Source of the DNA: Verrucomicrobiota bacterium
Lineage (GTDB): Bacteria; Verrucomicrobiota; Verrucomicrobiia; Opitutales; Seribacteraceae
Direction: 5' to 3'
DNA length: 5,832 bases
NCBI GenBank assembly: GCA_014382645.1
Contig: JACNJI010000419.1
Span: 1-5,832 of the forward strand
Part shown: one piece after another, positions 1 through 5,615 of the stretch
How the letters are laid out: every line of letters begins with the position of its first letter
How positions within the stretch are numbered: the stretch's first letter is position 1
Notes under the pieces: generated by a model
Seen by the model: only the letters and a program-made list of their open reading frames with translations
Told to the model about the DNA's origin: nothing
The model's database searches: none
Made by a program: the position numbers and the translations under genes

Positions 1-893
1 AGCAGGTCAAGGGACGCGTGGGCAGCGGCGCAGGCGAGGGGGGAGCCGCCGACGGTGGTGCCGTGCGAGCCAGGCTTGCCGAGGTCGGCGTGGGATTCAT
101 GCACCCATATGCCCCCGATGGGAAATCCACCACCAAGCCCTTTGGCTAAGGCGATTGCATCAGGCTTTATTCCGGCACTCTCGTAGGAAAAAAAACGGCC
201 GGTTCGACCCATGCCGGACTGTACCTCGTCAAGCATCAGCAAAATCCCTCGCTCGTCGCAGAGTTGGCGAATCCCGCGAAGGACATCGTCGTCCGTTTCG
301 CGAATCCCTCTTTCCCCTTGGATTGGTTCGATAAGTACGGCGGCGGTATCTTCGTCCAATAATGCCTCAAAACTTGCGAGTTCGTTGAATTTCGCAAAAG
401 TGAAACCCGGAGCGAGCGGAGCAAATCCACTACGAATATTTGAGCCTGAAGTGGCTGACATTGCCCCGTATGTTCTTCCGTGGAAATCTCCTTCCGCCGT
501 TACGATTTTGACGATTTTCCCTTCTTCTCCCCCTGCTTTGCTACACCCGTATAGGCGAGCCAATTTTATGAGAGCTTCGTTTGCTTCTGCTCCGCTATTG
601 CAAAACAGCATCCTTCCGGTGCCGGCTTTTGCCGTTAACCTTTCCGCGAGGCGAGCTTGTTCTGGAATCGCGAAAAGATTCGTACAATGGACGAGCTTTG
701 CCGCTTGTTTCTGCACGGCGTTTACCCACTTAGGATGCGAATGGCCTAGGCAAGTTACCGCGATGCCCGAAGAGAAATCGAGATACTCATTGCCTTTCAC
801 GTCCCAAATGCGCACACCTTCTCCACGATCGAATGCTACGGGAGGAGCTGCATAATTACTTATGAGACAGTGGCCGTATTCAGTAATGTCCAT
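1..893 (-). CDS. argD: Acetylornithine aminotransferase ArgD (5' 297 codons; 3' end outside window)
   Basis: PLP-dependent class III aminotransferase that converts N-acetylglutamate-5-semialdehyde plus glutamate to N2-acetylornithine plus 2-oxoglutarate in the cytoplasm; many homologues also act on succinyl-diaminopimelate. My translation from ATG at 893 shows the family landmarks in order: NSGAEANEA (residues 99-107, phosphate-binding loop), FHGRTYG (137-143), LDEVQSGMGRTG (221-232, with Asp222 contacting the PLP ring nitrogen), ALAKGLGGGFPIG (248-260, with Lys251 the Schiff-base lysine) and GSHGTTVGGSPLA (275-287). About 100 C-terminal residues are missing because the gene runs off the left edge. 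It starts 20 bp after the argB stop, so it is the fourth gene of argCJBD. The only purine-rich match, AAGGA at the argB stop, lies about 17 nt upstream, too far for a typical ribosome site. The last ~105 bases in the window are much richer in GC than the rest. GABA or ornithine aminotransferase is the alternative name, but the operon favours ArgD. Confidence 0.95.
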   Translation of the reverse strand, partial: MDITEYGHCLISNYAAPPVAFDRGEGVRIWDVKGNEYLDFSSGIAVTCLGHSHPKWVNAVQKQAAKLVHCTNLFAIPEQARLAERLTAKAGTGRMLFCNSGAEANEALIKLARLYGCSKAGGEEGKIVKIVTAEGDFHGRTYGAMSATSGSNIRSGFAPLAPGFTFAKFNELASFEALLDEDTAAVLIEPIQGERGIRETDDDVLRGIRQLCDERGILLMLDEVQSGMGRTGRFFSYESAGIKPDAIALAKGLGGGFPIGGIWVHESHADLGKPGSHGTTVGGSPLACAAAHASLDL

Positions 894-913
894 ATGGTTC
901 GCGGAGTGTTTCC

Positions 914-1789
914 TTAGTGCACGATTTCAGTACCGATGCCCGTGTCGGTAAAGATTTCAAGAAGTAGGCTGTGCGGGTAACGACCATCGACTAAGTGAAC
1001 CCGACTCACTCCTGCTTGCAGTGCTTCCACCGCGCTATTCACTTTCGGAAGCATGCCTTTGGCTATGATTCCGGCTCGCCTTAGTCGTTCCACATCGCCT
1101 ACGGGCAAGCTCGATATTAGGGTGTCGGGGTTCTCCGGATCGCGGAGCAAGCCCGGCACGTCGGAAAGGTACACCAGTCGCCGAGCTCGCAGACCAATCG
1201 CGATTTTCGCAGCGGCGATATCTGCATTCACGTTGTGGCAGACACCCGAAGAGTCTGCTGCTGTGGAAGAGATTATCGGCACCTTTCCGTTGTCGAGAGC
1301 TTCGTCTATCGAGTCTACGAGTACTCTGGTGATTTCACCGACAAAGCCAAGGTCGGGATCGGAGTCAAGTTTTACACATTGCAGGACTGCCTTTCCCGGG
1401 AGTCGTTCCGCTTCGCAAGCGTTCTCCTCGACGAAGGCAGCAATCTCTCCGTTTATATCGACGTTTAGTACCTCGTCGACAATTTTGATTGCTCGAGAGT
1501 CCGTAACTCGGAGTCCGTCAATGAAAGCCGACTCGATTCCGCGCTCATTCATAGCTCGCGTTATTGCCTTGCCGCCACCGTGTACAACGACCACGCGGAT
1601 GCCGACTGAATTCAAAAAAACTATATCTCTGGCTACACGCGATCGGGTTTTAGGATCGGGCGCGTCCATGAAGCTACCGCCGTACTTGACGACAAAGGTG
1701 GAACCTCGAAAATGGCGCACATACGGGAGGGCCTCCACCAATACGGCAGCCTTGGCCTGAATGGCCTCAATCTCAGCGTTATCGCTCAT
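914..1789 (-). CDS. argB: Acetylglutamate kinase ArgB
   Basis: Phosphorylates N-acetyl-L-glutamate with ATP, the controlled step of bacterial arginine synthesis; amino acid kinase fold, cytoplasmic. The 291-residue protein shows KYGG (residues 35-38, Lys35 for phosphoryl transfer), VVVVHGGGKA (66-75, glycine-rich loop), DGLRVTD (91-97, Arg94 for substrate carboxylate), NVNAD (186-190, with catalytic Asp190) and AKGM (243-246, Lys244 at the nucleotide phosphates). It is longer than the ~258-residue arginine-insensitive E. coli enzyme because of about 30 extra N-terminal residues, predicted as a helix ending in LPYVRHFRG. This N-terminal helix is known in arginine-inhibited hexameric kinases such as those of Thermotoga and Pseudomonas, and the C-terminal part (GRYPHSLLLEIFTDTGIGT) also resembles that class. 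The ATG overlaps the argJ stop as ATGA, so translational coupling is likely. Confidence 0.97.
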   Translation of the reverse strand: MSDNAEIEAIQAKAAVLVEALPYVRHFRGSTFVVKYGGSFMDAPDPKTRSRVARDIVFLNSVGIRVVVVHGGGKAITRAMNERGIESAFIDGLRVTDSRAIKIVDEVLNVDINGEIAAFVEENACEAERLPGKAVLQCVKLDSDPDLGFVGEITRVLVDSIDEALDNGKVPIISSTAADSSGVCHNVNADIAAAKIAIGLRARRLVYLSDVPGLLRDPENPDTLISSLPVGDVERLRRAGIIAKGMLPKVNSAVEALQAGVSRVHLVDGRYPHSLLLEIFTDTGIGTEIVH

Positions 1790-3003
1790 TCGCTCTTATT
1801 GAACTCTACGTAAGCTACGCTTAGATCGGTGGTCAGCAAGTTGCACGTCCCTCGCCCCAGGTTGAGGTCGAGATGAATAGCAAACTCTTTTTCGGCGACT
1901 ACTTCTTTCCACTTATCCTTGTTCCGAGTGAGGGCTTTGCCTTTGGCGAGAACGGGGACTTCATTATAGAAAAGCTCCATTTGGGAGAAATCGACTCCTA
2001 CCTTCGCATATCCAGCTGCATCTACAATTCGTCCCCAGTTAGGGTCGGAACCGTACCACGATGTTTTGACAAGGAGGGAGTTGGCAATGCTTCTAGCAAC
2101 TTTTTCCGCTGCGGCGTCATTCGGTGCCCCTTTTACGACGAGCTCAATGAGCTTAGTGACTTTTTCCCCGTCTCCAATCATTTTGCGAGCGAGACAGGCA
2201 CAGACTTTTTCAACCGCAGTCTGGAAATCGGCCAAAATATCCGGAGTTTTTTCCGAAATGTCTACATTGGAAAAACCGTTGGCGAGAGCGAGGACGGTGT
2301 CGTTGGTGCTCATGTCGCCATCGATTGTGATGCGGTTGAATGTTTTATCGGCGGCTGTTTTAAGAGTGTCTTGGAGGAGTTGGGAAGGCAGGCTGGCATC
2401 AGTGACTATGAAGGCGAGCATGGTTGCCATGTTTGGCTCGATCATGCCGCTTCCTTTTGCCACTCCTGCAACTCGGACTGTCCCATCGGTCGTCTCGAAC
2501 TCTGCTAGACAGGACTTTGTAGTGGTGTCGGAAGTAAGAATGGCCTGCTGGAAGCCCATTCCGCCGTCGACTCCGTCCTCGATGTCTTGGACGGCATCGC
2601 GAATACCGGCTGTGATGCGACTCATCGGCAAGGGTTCACCTATTCGGCCGGTGGAGCAGACGAAAACTTGTTCAGGTTTCAATCTAAGCTGTCGAGCGAC
2701 TTCCGAGGCCATGGTTCTAGTATCCACTTCACCTTGTGGGCCTGTGCACGCGTTGGCGTTACCGCTATTCGCTACGATGGCATGGAATTCATTTCCTTCA
2801 GCAAGTATGGTCTGCCCATGAAGAACCGGAGCGGCTTTTATGTCGTTTGTGGTGAATACGCCGGCTCCCGAACAGGGTCTTTTCGAGTAAAGGATACCGA
2901 GGTCGATGCGGCCATCTCGTTTCCCTCGCACATCGCAATGTATGGCTCCGCAGAAAAATCCAGAGACTTCGGTAAGCCCATCGACGTTCTCGTAGAATTT
3001 CAT
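1786..3003 (-). CDS. argJ: Glutamate N-acetyltransferase / ornithine acetyltransferase ArgJ
   Basis: Transfers the acetyl group from N2-acetylornithine to glutamate, releasing ornithine and regenerating acetylglutamate; some members also use acetyl-CoA, which sequence alone does not settle. Expected to be made as a precursor that cuts itself into alpha and beta chains. The cleavage motif NMATML is at residues 191-196, with Thr194 the predicted nucleophile and new beta-chain N-terminus. Other active-site elements are STGRIGEPLP (117-126, oxyanion hole Thr118-Gly119), Lys183, IGDGE (276-280, Glu280), SDPNWGRI (319-326) and Asn402. I chose ATG at 3003, giving 405 residues beginning MKFYENVDG. 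It matches the family's usual beginning and length and overlaps the argC stop as ATGA. A longer frame to 3240 exists but only reads argC out of frame. The C-terminus ends FNKSE, without the Tyr-x-Ser/Thr tail usual after that Asn. Confidence 0.96.
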   Translation of the reverse strand: MKFYENVDGLTEVSGFFCGAIHCDVRGKRDGRIDLGILYSKRPCSGAGVFTTNDIKAAPVLHGQTILAEGNEFHAIVANSGNANACTGPQGEVDTRTMASEVARQLRLKPEQVFVCSTGRIGEPLPMSRITAGIRDAVQDIEDGVDGGMGFQQAILTSDTTTKSCLAEFETTDGTVRVAGVAKGSGMIEPNMATMLAFIVTDASLPSQLLQDTLKTAADKTFNRITIDGDMSTNDTVLALANGFSNVDISEKTPDILADFQTAVEKVCACLARKMIGDGEKVTKLIELVVKGAPNDAAAEKVARSIANSLLVKTSWYGSDPNWGRIVDAAGYAKVGVDFSQMELFYNEVPVLAKGKALTRNKDKWKEVVAEKEFAIHLDLNLGRGTCNLLTTDLSVAYVEFNKSE

Positions 3004-4028
3004 GGCAGCCCAGCAGTTTCTTCGAAGCCCGAGCAAACGTTCATCGCTTGTACGGCTTGTCCGCCGGCGCCCTTGAGCAGGTTGTCTTCGGCGGAAGTAA
3101 GAATATAGCGCCCAGTCCGTCCGTCTGCCACCGCGGAGAAATCGATTCGGTTGGTGCCGTTGACGTGGGCAACGTCGGGGAACTCGCCACTGGGCAGGAT
3201 TTGAGTGAAAGGCCTGCCGGCATACTTTTGTTGCCAACAATTCTCGATTAATGGGGTGTCTAGTTTACCCTTTGCAGGCACTGAGATGGTGGTGGCGATT
3301 CCCCGATTCATAGGTGCGAGATGTGGATGGAAGGAGACTACTACTTCCTCGCCGCAGGCTATGCCGAGCTGCTCTTCGATTTCAGCAAGGTGACGATGTT
3401 TTGGCAGACCGTAAGCTGCTGCACTTTCGTTTCTTTCGCAGTACAAGAGTTTTTCCGATGCTTGTCGACCTGCTCCGCTAACTCCGCTGAAGCTGTTGAT
3501 GACAATCCCTTCTGCTTCCACTAATCCTGCTTCGAGCAAAGGGACCAATGGGACTAGAATGCTGGTGGGGTAGCAACCCGGTGAAGCTATGAGCTTGCTC
3601 TTTTCCCAAGTTAGTTCGTGGAGCTCGGGAAGTCCATACATGGCTTTCTTCAAAAGTTCCGGGGCAGGGTGGGGGATACCGTAGAATTCCTCGTAAAGTT
3701 TTGGACAAGAAAGTCGAAAGTCTGCACTCAAGTCGATTACGCGTTTGCCCGCCTCCACCAACGGACTCGCGTATTCGGCAGCCGTGCCGTGCGGTAGTGC
3801 CAAAAAGAAAATGTCCAGATCATCGCGTTGGGCAAGTTCGTCGGGATCGGGCGAGGAAAAAGACAGGTGTGGGGCCTTCCCTCGCATCCTAGGCAGAGCA
3901 ACTTCCACCGGGGATCCCGCCAAGCTTCTGGAGGTGACAGCCGAAAGACATATGTTCGGATGTACAGCCAGAAGGCTTACCAGTTCTCGACCGGAATATC
4001 CGGATGCTCCTATAATGCAGGCGTTCAT
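3000..4028 (-). CDS. argC: N-acetyl-gamma-glutamyl-phosphate reductase ArgC
   Basis: NADPH-dependent reductive dephosphorylation of N-acetylglutamyl-5-phosphate to the semialdehyde, between ArgB and ArgD in the pathway. With ATG at 4028 the protein has 342 residues, normal for the ~340-350 residue type I family. It shows the Rossmann loop GASGYSG (7-13), LALPHGTAAEYA (77-88), IDLSADFRL (98-106), SPGCYPTS (149-156) with catalytic Cys152, NSFSGVSGAGR (178-188), SFHPHLAPMNRG (232-243) with the active-site His in the HLAPM segment, and a C-terminal half ending in DNLLKGAGGQAVQAMN. An in-frame TTG two codons earlier (4034) is possible, but the MNACIIGASGYSG start fits better. No Shine-Dalgarno sequence is visible. 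First gene of argCJBD, 47 bp from the end of the terminator tail of the preceding ribosomal operon, with its own promoter and a possible ArgR operator upstream. Confidence 0.97.
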   Translation of the reverse strand: MNACIIGASGYSGRELVSLLAVHPNICLSAVTSRSLAGSPVEVALPRMRGKAPHLSFSSPDPDELAQRDDLDIFFLALPHGTAAEYASPLVEAGKRVIDLSADFRLSCPKLYEEFYGIPHPAPELLKKAMYGLPELHELTWEKSKLIASPGCYPTSILVPLVPLLEAGLVEAEGIVINSFSGVSGAGRQASEKLLYCERNESAAAYGLPKHRHLAEIEEQLGIACGEEVVVSFHPHLAPMNRGIATTISVPAKGKLDTPLIENCWQQKYAGRPFTQILPSGEFPDVAHVNGTNRIDFSAVADGRTGRYILTSAEDNLLKGAGGQAVQAMNVCSGFEETAGLP

Positions 4029-4033
4029 GGGCA

Positions 4034-4062
4034 AAAGTAAAAGTTTATGACTTGTTAGTCAA
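4034..4062 (-). promoter_or_regulatory. Candidate sigma70-type promoter of argCJBD
   Basis: On the minus strand a -35 box TTGACT (4062-4057, five of six consensus bases) is followed after exactly 17 nt by TACTTT (4039-4034, a weaker -10, three of six). The start point expected 6-7 nt after the -10 would fall at about 4028, on the A of the argC start codon, so the mRNA could be leaderless or nearly so. An alternative is the better -10 TATTAT at 4075-4070, inside the terminator T-run, which would give a ~35-nt leader but has no good -35. The gene needs its own promoter because a strong terminator lies directly upstream. Confidence 0.5.
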
Positions 4063-4063
4063 A
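4046..4063. promoter_or_regulatory. ARG-box-like palindrome, possible ArgR operator
   Basis: The minus strand reads TGACT-AACA-AGTCA (core 4061-4048), a perfect 5-bp inverted repeat with a 4-bp centre. Compared with the enterobacterial ARG box core TGAAT-wwww-ATTCA, it keeps the outer TGA/TCA of each arm, the T and A at the inner ends, and three of four A/T centre positions. The flanks are also A/T. It overlaps the proposed argC -35 box, where a bound repressor would block RNA polymerase. The argR gene is not in the window, so this is an inference from resemblance and position. Confidence 0.4.
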
Positions 4064-4075
4064 GGTGGCATAATA

Positions 4076-4114
4076 AAAAAAACAAAAACCCTCCGGATTT
4101 TTATCCGGAGGGTT
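4076..4114 (-). terminator. Rho-independent terminator after rpsI
   Basis: A perfect 12-bp stem (4087-4098 pairs with 4103-4114) closes a 4-nt loop at 4099-4102. The core is ACCCTCCGGAT with its complement. On the minus strand it is followed by a long T-rich tail (4088-4076, TTTTTGTTTTTTTT, sharing the lowest A:T pairs of the stem). The plus-strand side has only a weak tail. It sits 24 bp after the rpsI stop and ends the rplM-rpsI transcript before argC. Confidence 0.93.
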
Positions 4115-4137
4115 GAAATTGTTTTCTATAAAAGCGT

Positions 4138-4542
4138 TTAACGCTTGGAGAATTGGAAACGTTTTCGTGCTCCGGGTTGTCCGGGTTTCTTTCGCTCTTT
4201 TTTGCGAGGATCTCTCCGGAGGTGTCCAGCTTTCTTGAGGGTCTTCCTTAACTCGGGATCCATTTTCTCAAGTGCTCTTGCGATGCCATGTCGAACTGCC
4301 CCGGCTTGTCCGGAGCAACCGCCCCCGCTAACGTTTACGATTAAGTCTATGCTATCGGACATTTCAACCTCTGCGAGAGGTCCGGCGACGGTCTTGCGCA
4401 ACTGGGACGTGGGAAAGTATTCGTTTACTTCTCGTCCGTTTACGGTGAAGCTTCCTGCCCCCGCAATAAGGCGGATTCGAGCCGTGCTAGTCTTACGGCG
4501 ACCTGTGGCAATGTGTGTATCTTCTTTTTTCTTAGGGCTCAT
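4138..4542 (-). CDS. rpsI: Small ribosomal subunit protein uS9 (S9)
   Basis: Ribosomal protein of the 30S head, whose basic C-terminal tail reaches the P-site tRNA. The 134-residue protein has the family's beginning ATGRRKTSTARIRL (12-25), NGREVNEYFP (35-44), the loop GGGCSGQAGAVRHGIARAL (73-91, usually Ile or Leu where Cys76 is here) and the very basic end LRRDPRKKERKKPGQPGARK ... FSKR. It ends in Lys-Arg as expected for the tRNA-contacting tail. It lies 23 bp after rplM, the common rplM-rpsI pairing, and is followed by an intrinsic terminator. No Shine-Dalgarno sequence is seen before the ATG. Confidence 0.98.
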   Translation of the reverse strand: MSPKKKEDTHIATGRRKTSTARIRLIAGAGSFTVNGREVNEYFPTSQLRKTVAGPLAEVEMSDSIDLIVNVSGGGCSGQAGAVRHGIARALEKMDPELRKTLKKAGHLRRDPRKKERKKPGQPGARKRFQFSKR

Positions 4543-4565
4543 TTAATCTATCGAGGTGGCTTTTG

Positions 4566-4997
4566 CTAAATATTCAAGGGTTGTGGTGACTGAGCTTCGT
4601 GAGGATGCTCAGGACCAGCGTAAATTCGAAGTTTTGTAAGTAATTGGCTAGAAAGTTTGTTTTTGGGCAACATTCCTTTGACCGCATTCATGATGAGAAA
4701 CTCGGGTCGTTTTTTCCTGAAGTCAGCAACATTACGGTATTTCTCCCCACCCATGTAACCGCTGTAAAACATATATTGCTTCTGCTCTTCCTTCTTTCCC
4801 GAAAGCTTTACTTTTTCAGCGTTTACAACGATGACATAGTCTCCTGCATCAATGTGTGGAGTGAATATCGGTTTGTCGCGACCTCGCAATACATTTGCCA
4901 CCTTTACGGCAAGCCGTCCAAGTATTTGGTCAGAAGCATCTACGATTCGCCAGTTTCGGTCGGTTTCTGCACCGACCTTAGCCAAGGTTGTTTTCAT
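4566..4997 (-). CDS. rplM: Large ribosomal subunit protein uL13 (L13)
   Basis: Early-assembling 50S protein binding 23S rRNA. The 143 residues match the usual bacterial length (~142-150). Landmarks are NWRIVDASDQILGRLA (15-30), ANVLRGRDKPIFTPHIDAGD (34-53), VVNAEKVKLSGKK (57-69), YSGYMGG (78-84), NAVKGMLPKNKLS (104-116) and the C-terminal LRIYAGPEHPHEAQSPQPL. First gene of the rplM-rpsI operon. A -35/-10 pair lies 29-56 bp upstream. The stretch just before ATG is pyrimidine-rich on the coding strand with no Shine-Dalgarno match. L13 is known in some bacteria to repress its own operon, but I see no leader structure that shows this here. Confidence 0.98.
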   Translation of the reverse strand: MKTTLAKVGAETDRNWRIVDASDQILGRLAVKVANVLRGRDKPIFTPHIDAGDYVIVVNAEKVKLSGKKEEQKQYMFYSGYMGGEKYRNVADFRKKRPEFLIMNAVKGMLPKNKLSSQLLTKLRIYAGPEHPHEAQSPQPLNI

Positions 4998-5025
4998 GGT
5001 AAGGAAGAATAGGGAAAAACAATCT

Positions 5026-5053
5026 ATATTATGTTCTCTTCTCGTCTCGTCAA
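5026..5053 (-). promoter_or_regulatory. Candidate sigma70-type promoter of rplM-rpsI
   Basis: On the minus strand TTGACG (5053-5048, five of six -35 bases) is followed by a 16-nt spacer and TAATAT (5031-5026, four of six -10 bases). The start point would be near 5019, giving a leader of about 20 nt before the rplM ATG. The site lies in the 94-bp gap after the lipoprotein gene, where no intrinsic terminator is visible, so some read-through from that gene is also possible. Confidence 0.55.
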
Positions 5054-5091
5054 TTCCGTTTTACCTAATACTTCGATCTCCACTTCTGTGA

Positions 5092-5490
5092 TCAATATGG
5101 TCCCGAACCAAGTTGATCCATGGTGTTCTTGTAGAATTCATACCCATATCCAATCAAGCGATCACTTGAGTCAAAAACAACTGGCATGTAGTTTTTTTCC
5201 ACATTACTATCGGCAAGGGTTCCTTCGTCTCCTCCGGGGCGGTACTTGTAAAACCAAACACTCCCCCAGCTCTCGCCTTCTATGTAATTGGCTACACCTG
5301 CTAGCTTAAAAACCTGTCCTTTGGTCATGCCGGGTTGCAGACCCATTAGGTTCTTGATGTTCTCGTTGACCTGATCTTCTCCCGAGGCAAAAGGGTTCAT
5401 TCCCGTGTTCGAGCAGGCAGTCATGAATAGGGCAGCGACAACTATTGCCCATGTTAGTAAAGAGGGTAGCGTTGGGCGTTGAACATTCAT
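5092..5490 (-). CDS. Small predicted lipoprotein, BamE/DUF3192-like
   Basis: A 132-residue protein with a signal peptide: hydrophobic stretch LLTWAIVVAALF (11-22), then a lipobox-like MTAC at 23-26, so Cys26 is predicted to be lipidated after signal peptidase II cleavage. Ser at +2 suggests outer-membrane sorting if Lol rules apply. The mature part has a linker, then LMGLQPGMTKGQVFKLAG (48-65), a Trp/Tyr strand SVWFYKYRPGG (77-87) and MPVVFDSSDRLIGYGYEFY (102-120). The 'GMTkgqV..l.G ... W..Y ... vvFd..drLiGyG' layout resembles the small beta-rich BamE/SmpA and DUF3192 lipoproteins; the family call is from memory and not proven. ATG at 5490 was preferred because an upstream ATG at 5500 opens another frame lacking a signal peptide. 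Function is unknown. Confidence 0.85.
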   Translation of the reverse strand: MNVQRPTLPSLLTWAIVVAALFMTACSNTGMNPFASGEDQVNENIKNLMGLQPGMTKGQVFKLAGVANYIEGESWGSVWFYKYRPGGDEGTLADSNVEKNYMPVVFDSSDRLIGYGYEFYKNTMDQLGSGPY

Positions 5491-5615
5491 ATCTTTTCAT
5501 TTAGAAGCACTTTTTGCAGGTCTGCAATCCCTTTTTATGCAAGTTGTCATTCCTGCAACTGACCCTTTTCCATAAGGTTTGCATGCGGAGTGTTATTTCG
5601 GCAAGTATCGAAGCC
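5491..5615. promoter_or_regulatory. Divergent intergenic region with TGCA motif cluster
   Basis: This 125-bp gap separates the leftward lipoprotein gene from the rightward secreted-protein gene, so it must hold both promoters. I could not assign a convincing -35/-10 pair in either direction. It contains a 6-bp inverted repeat with 2-bp centre, TTGCAG-GT-CTGCAA (5514-5527), and further TGCA sites at 5538, 5554 and 5580. The palindrome lies 24 bp before the lipoprotein start codon. Confidence 0.35.

Noticed and set aside
211..855. Plus-strand open frame opposite argD (214 codons)
   Set aside because: The minus-strand frame encodes a clear aminotransferase; the plus-strand product is unlike any known protein.
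1053..1760. Long plus-strand open frame opposite argB (235 codons)
   Set aside because: Antisense to a well-conserved argB; the product is low-complexity Ser/Arg-rich with no recognisable domain.
2066..2821. Long plus-strand open frame opposite argJ (251 codons)
   Set aside because: Same reason: a shadow of the conserved argJ codons with no domain or promoter.
3004..3240. In-frame upstream extension of argJ to 3240 (484 residues)
   Set aside because: The extra residues are Arg-rich, lie wholly inside argC in another frame and match no ArgJ feature. ATG at 3003 gives the normal length and N-terminus.
4029..4034. TTG start for argC two codons before the ATG
   Set aside because: ATG at 4028 gives the usual short lead into GASGYSG and fits the promoter position; TTG has no supporting ribosome site.
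4132..4146. Inverted repeat AAGCGTT-T-AACGCTT over the rpsI stop codon
   Set aside because: Short, AT-rich at the centre and without a T-run. Partly forced by the Lys-Arg-stop codons; the real terminator is at 4076-4114.
5306..5500. Minus-strand frame starting at ATG 5500 inside the lipoprotein gene
   Set aside because: Out of frame with the lipoprotein and ends early; no signal peptide or family resemblance.
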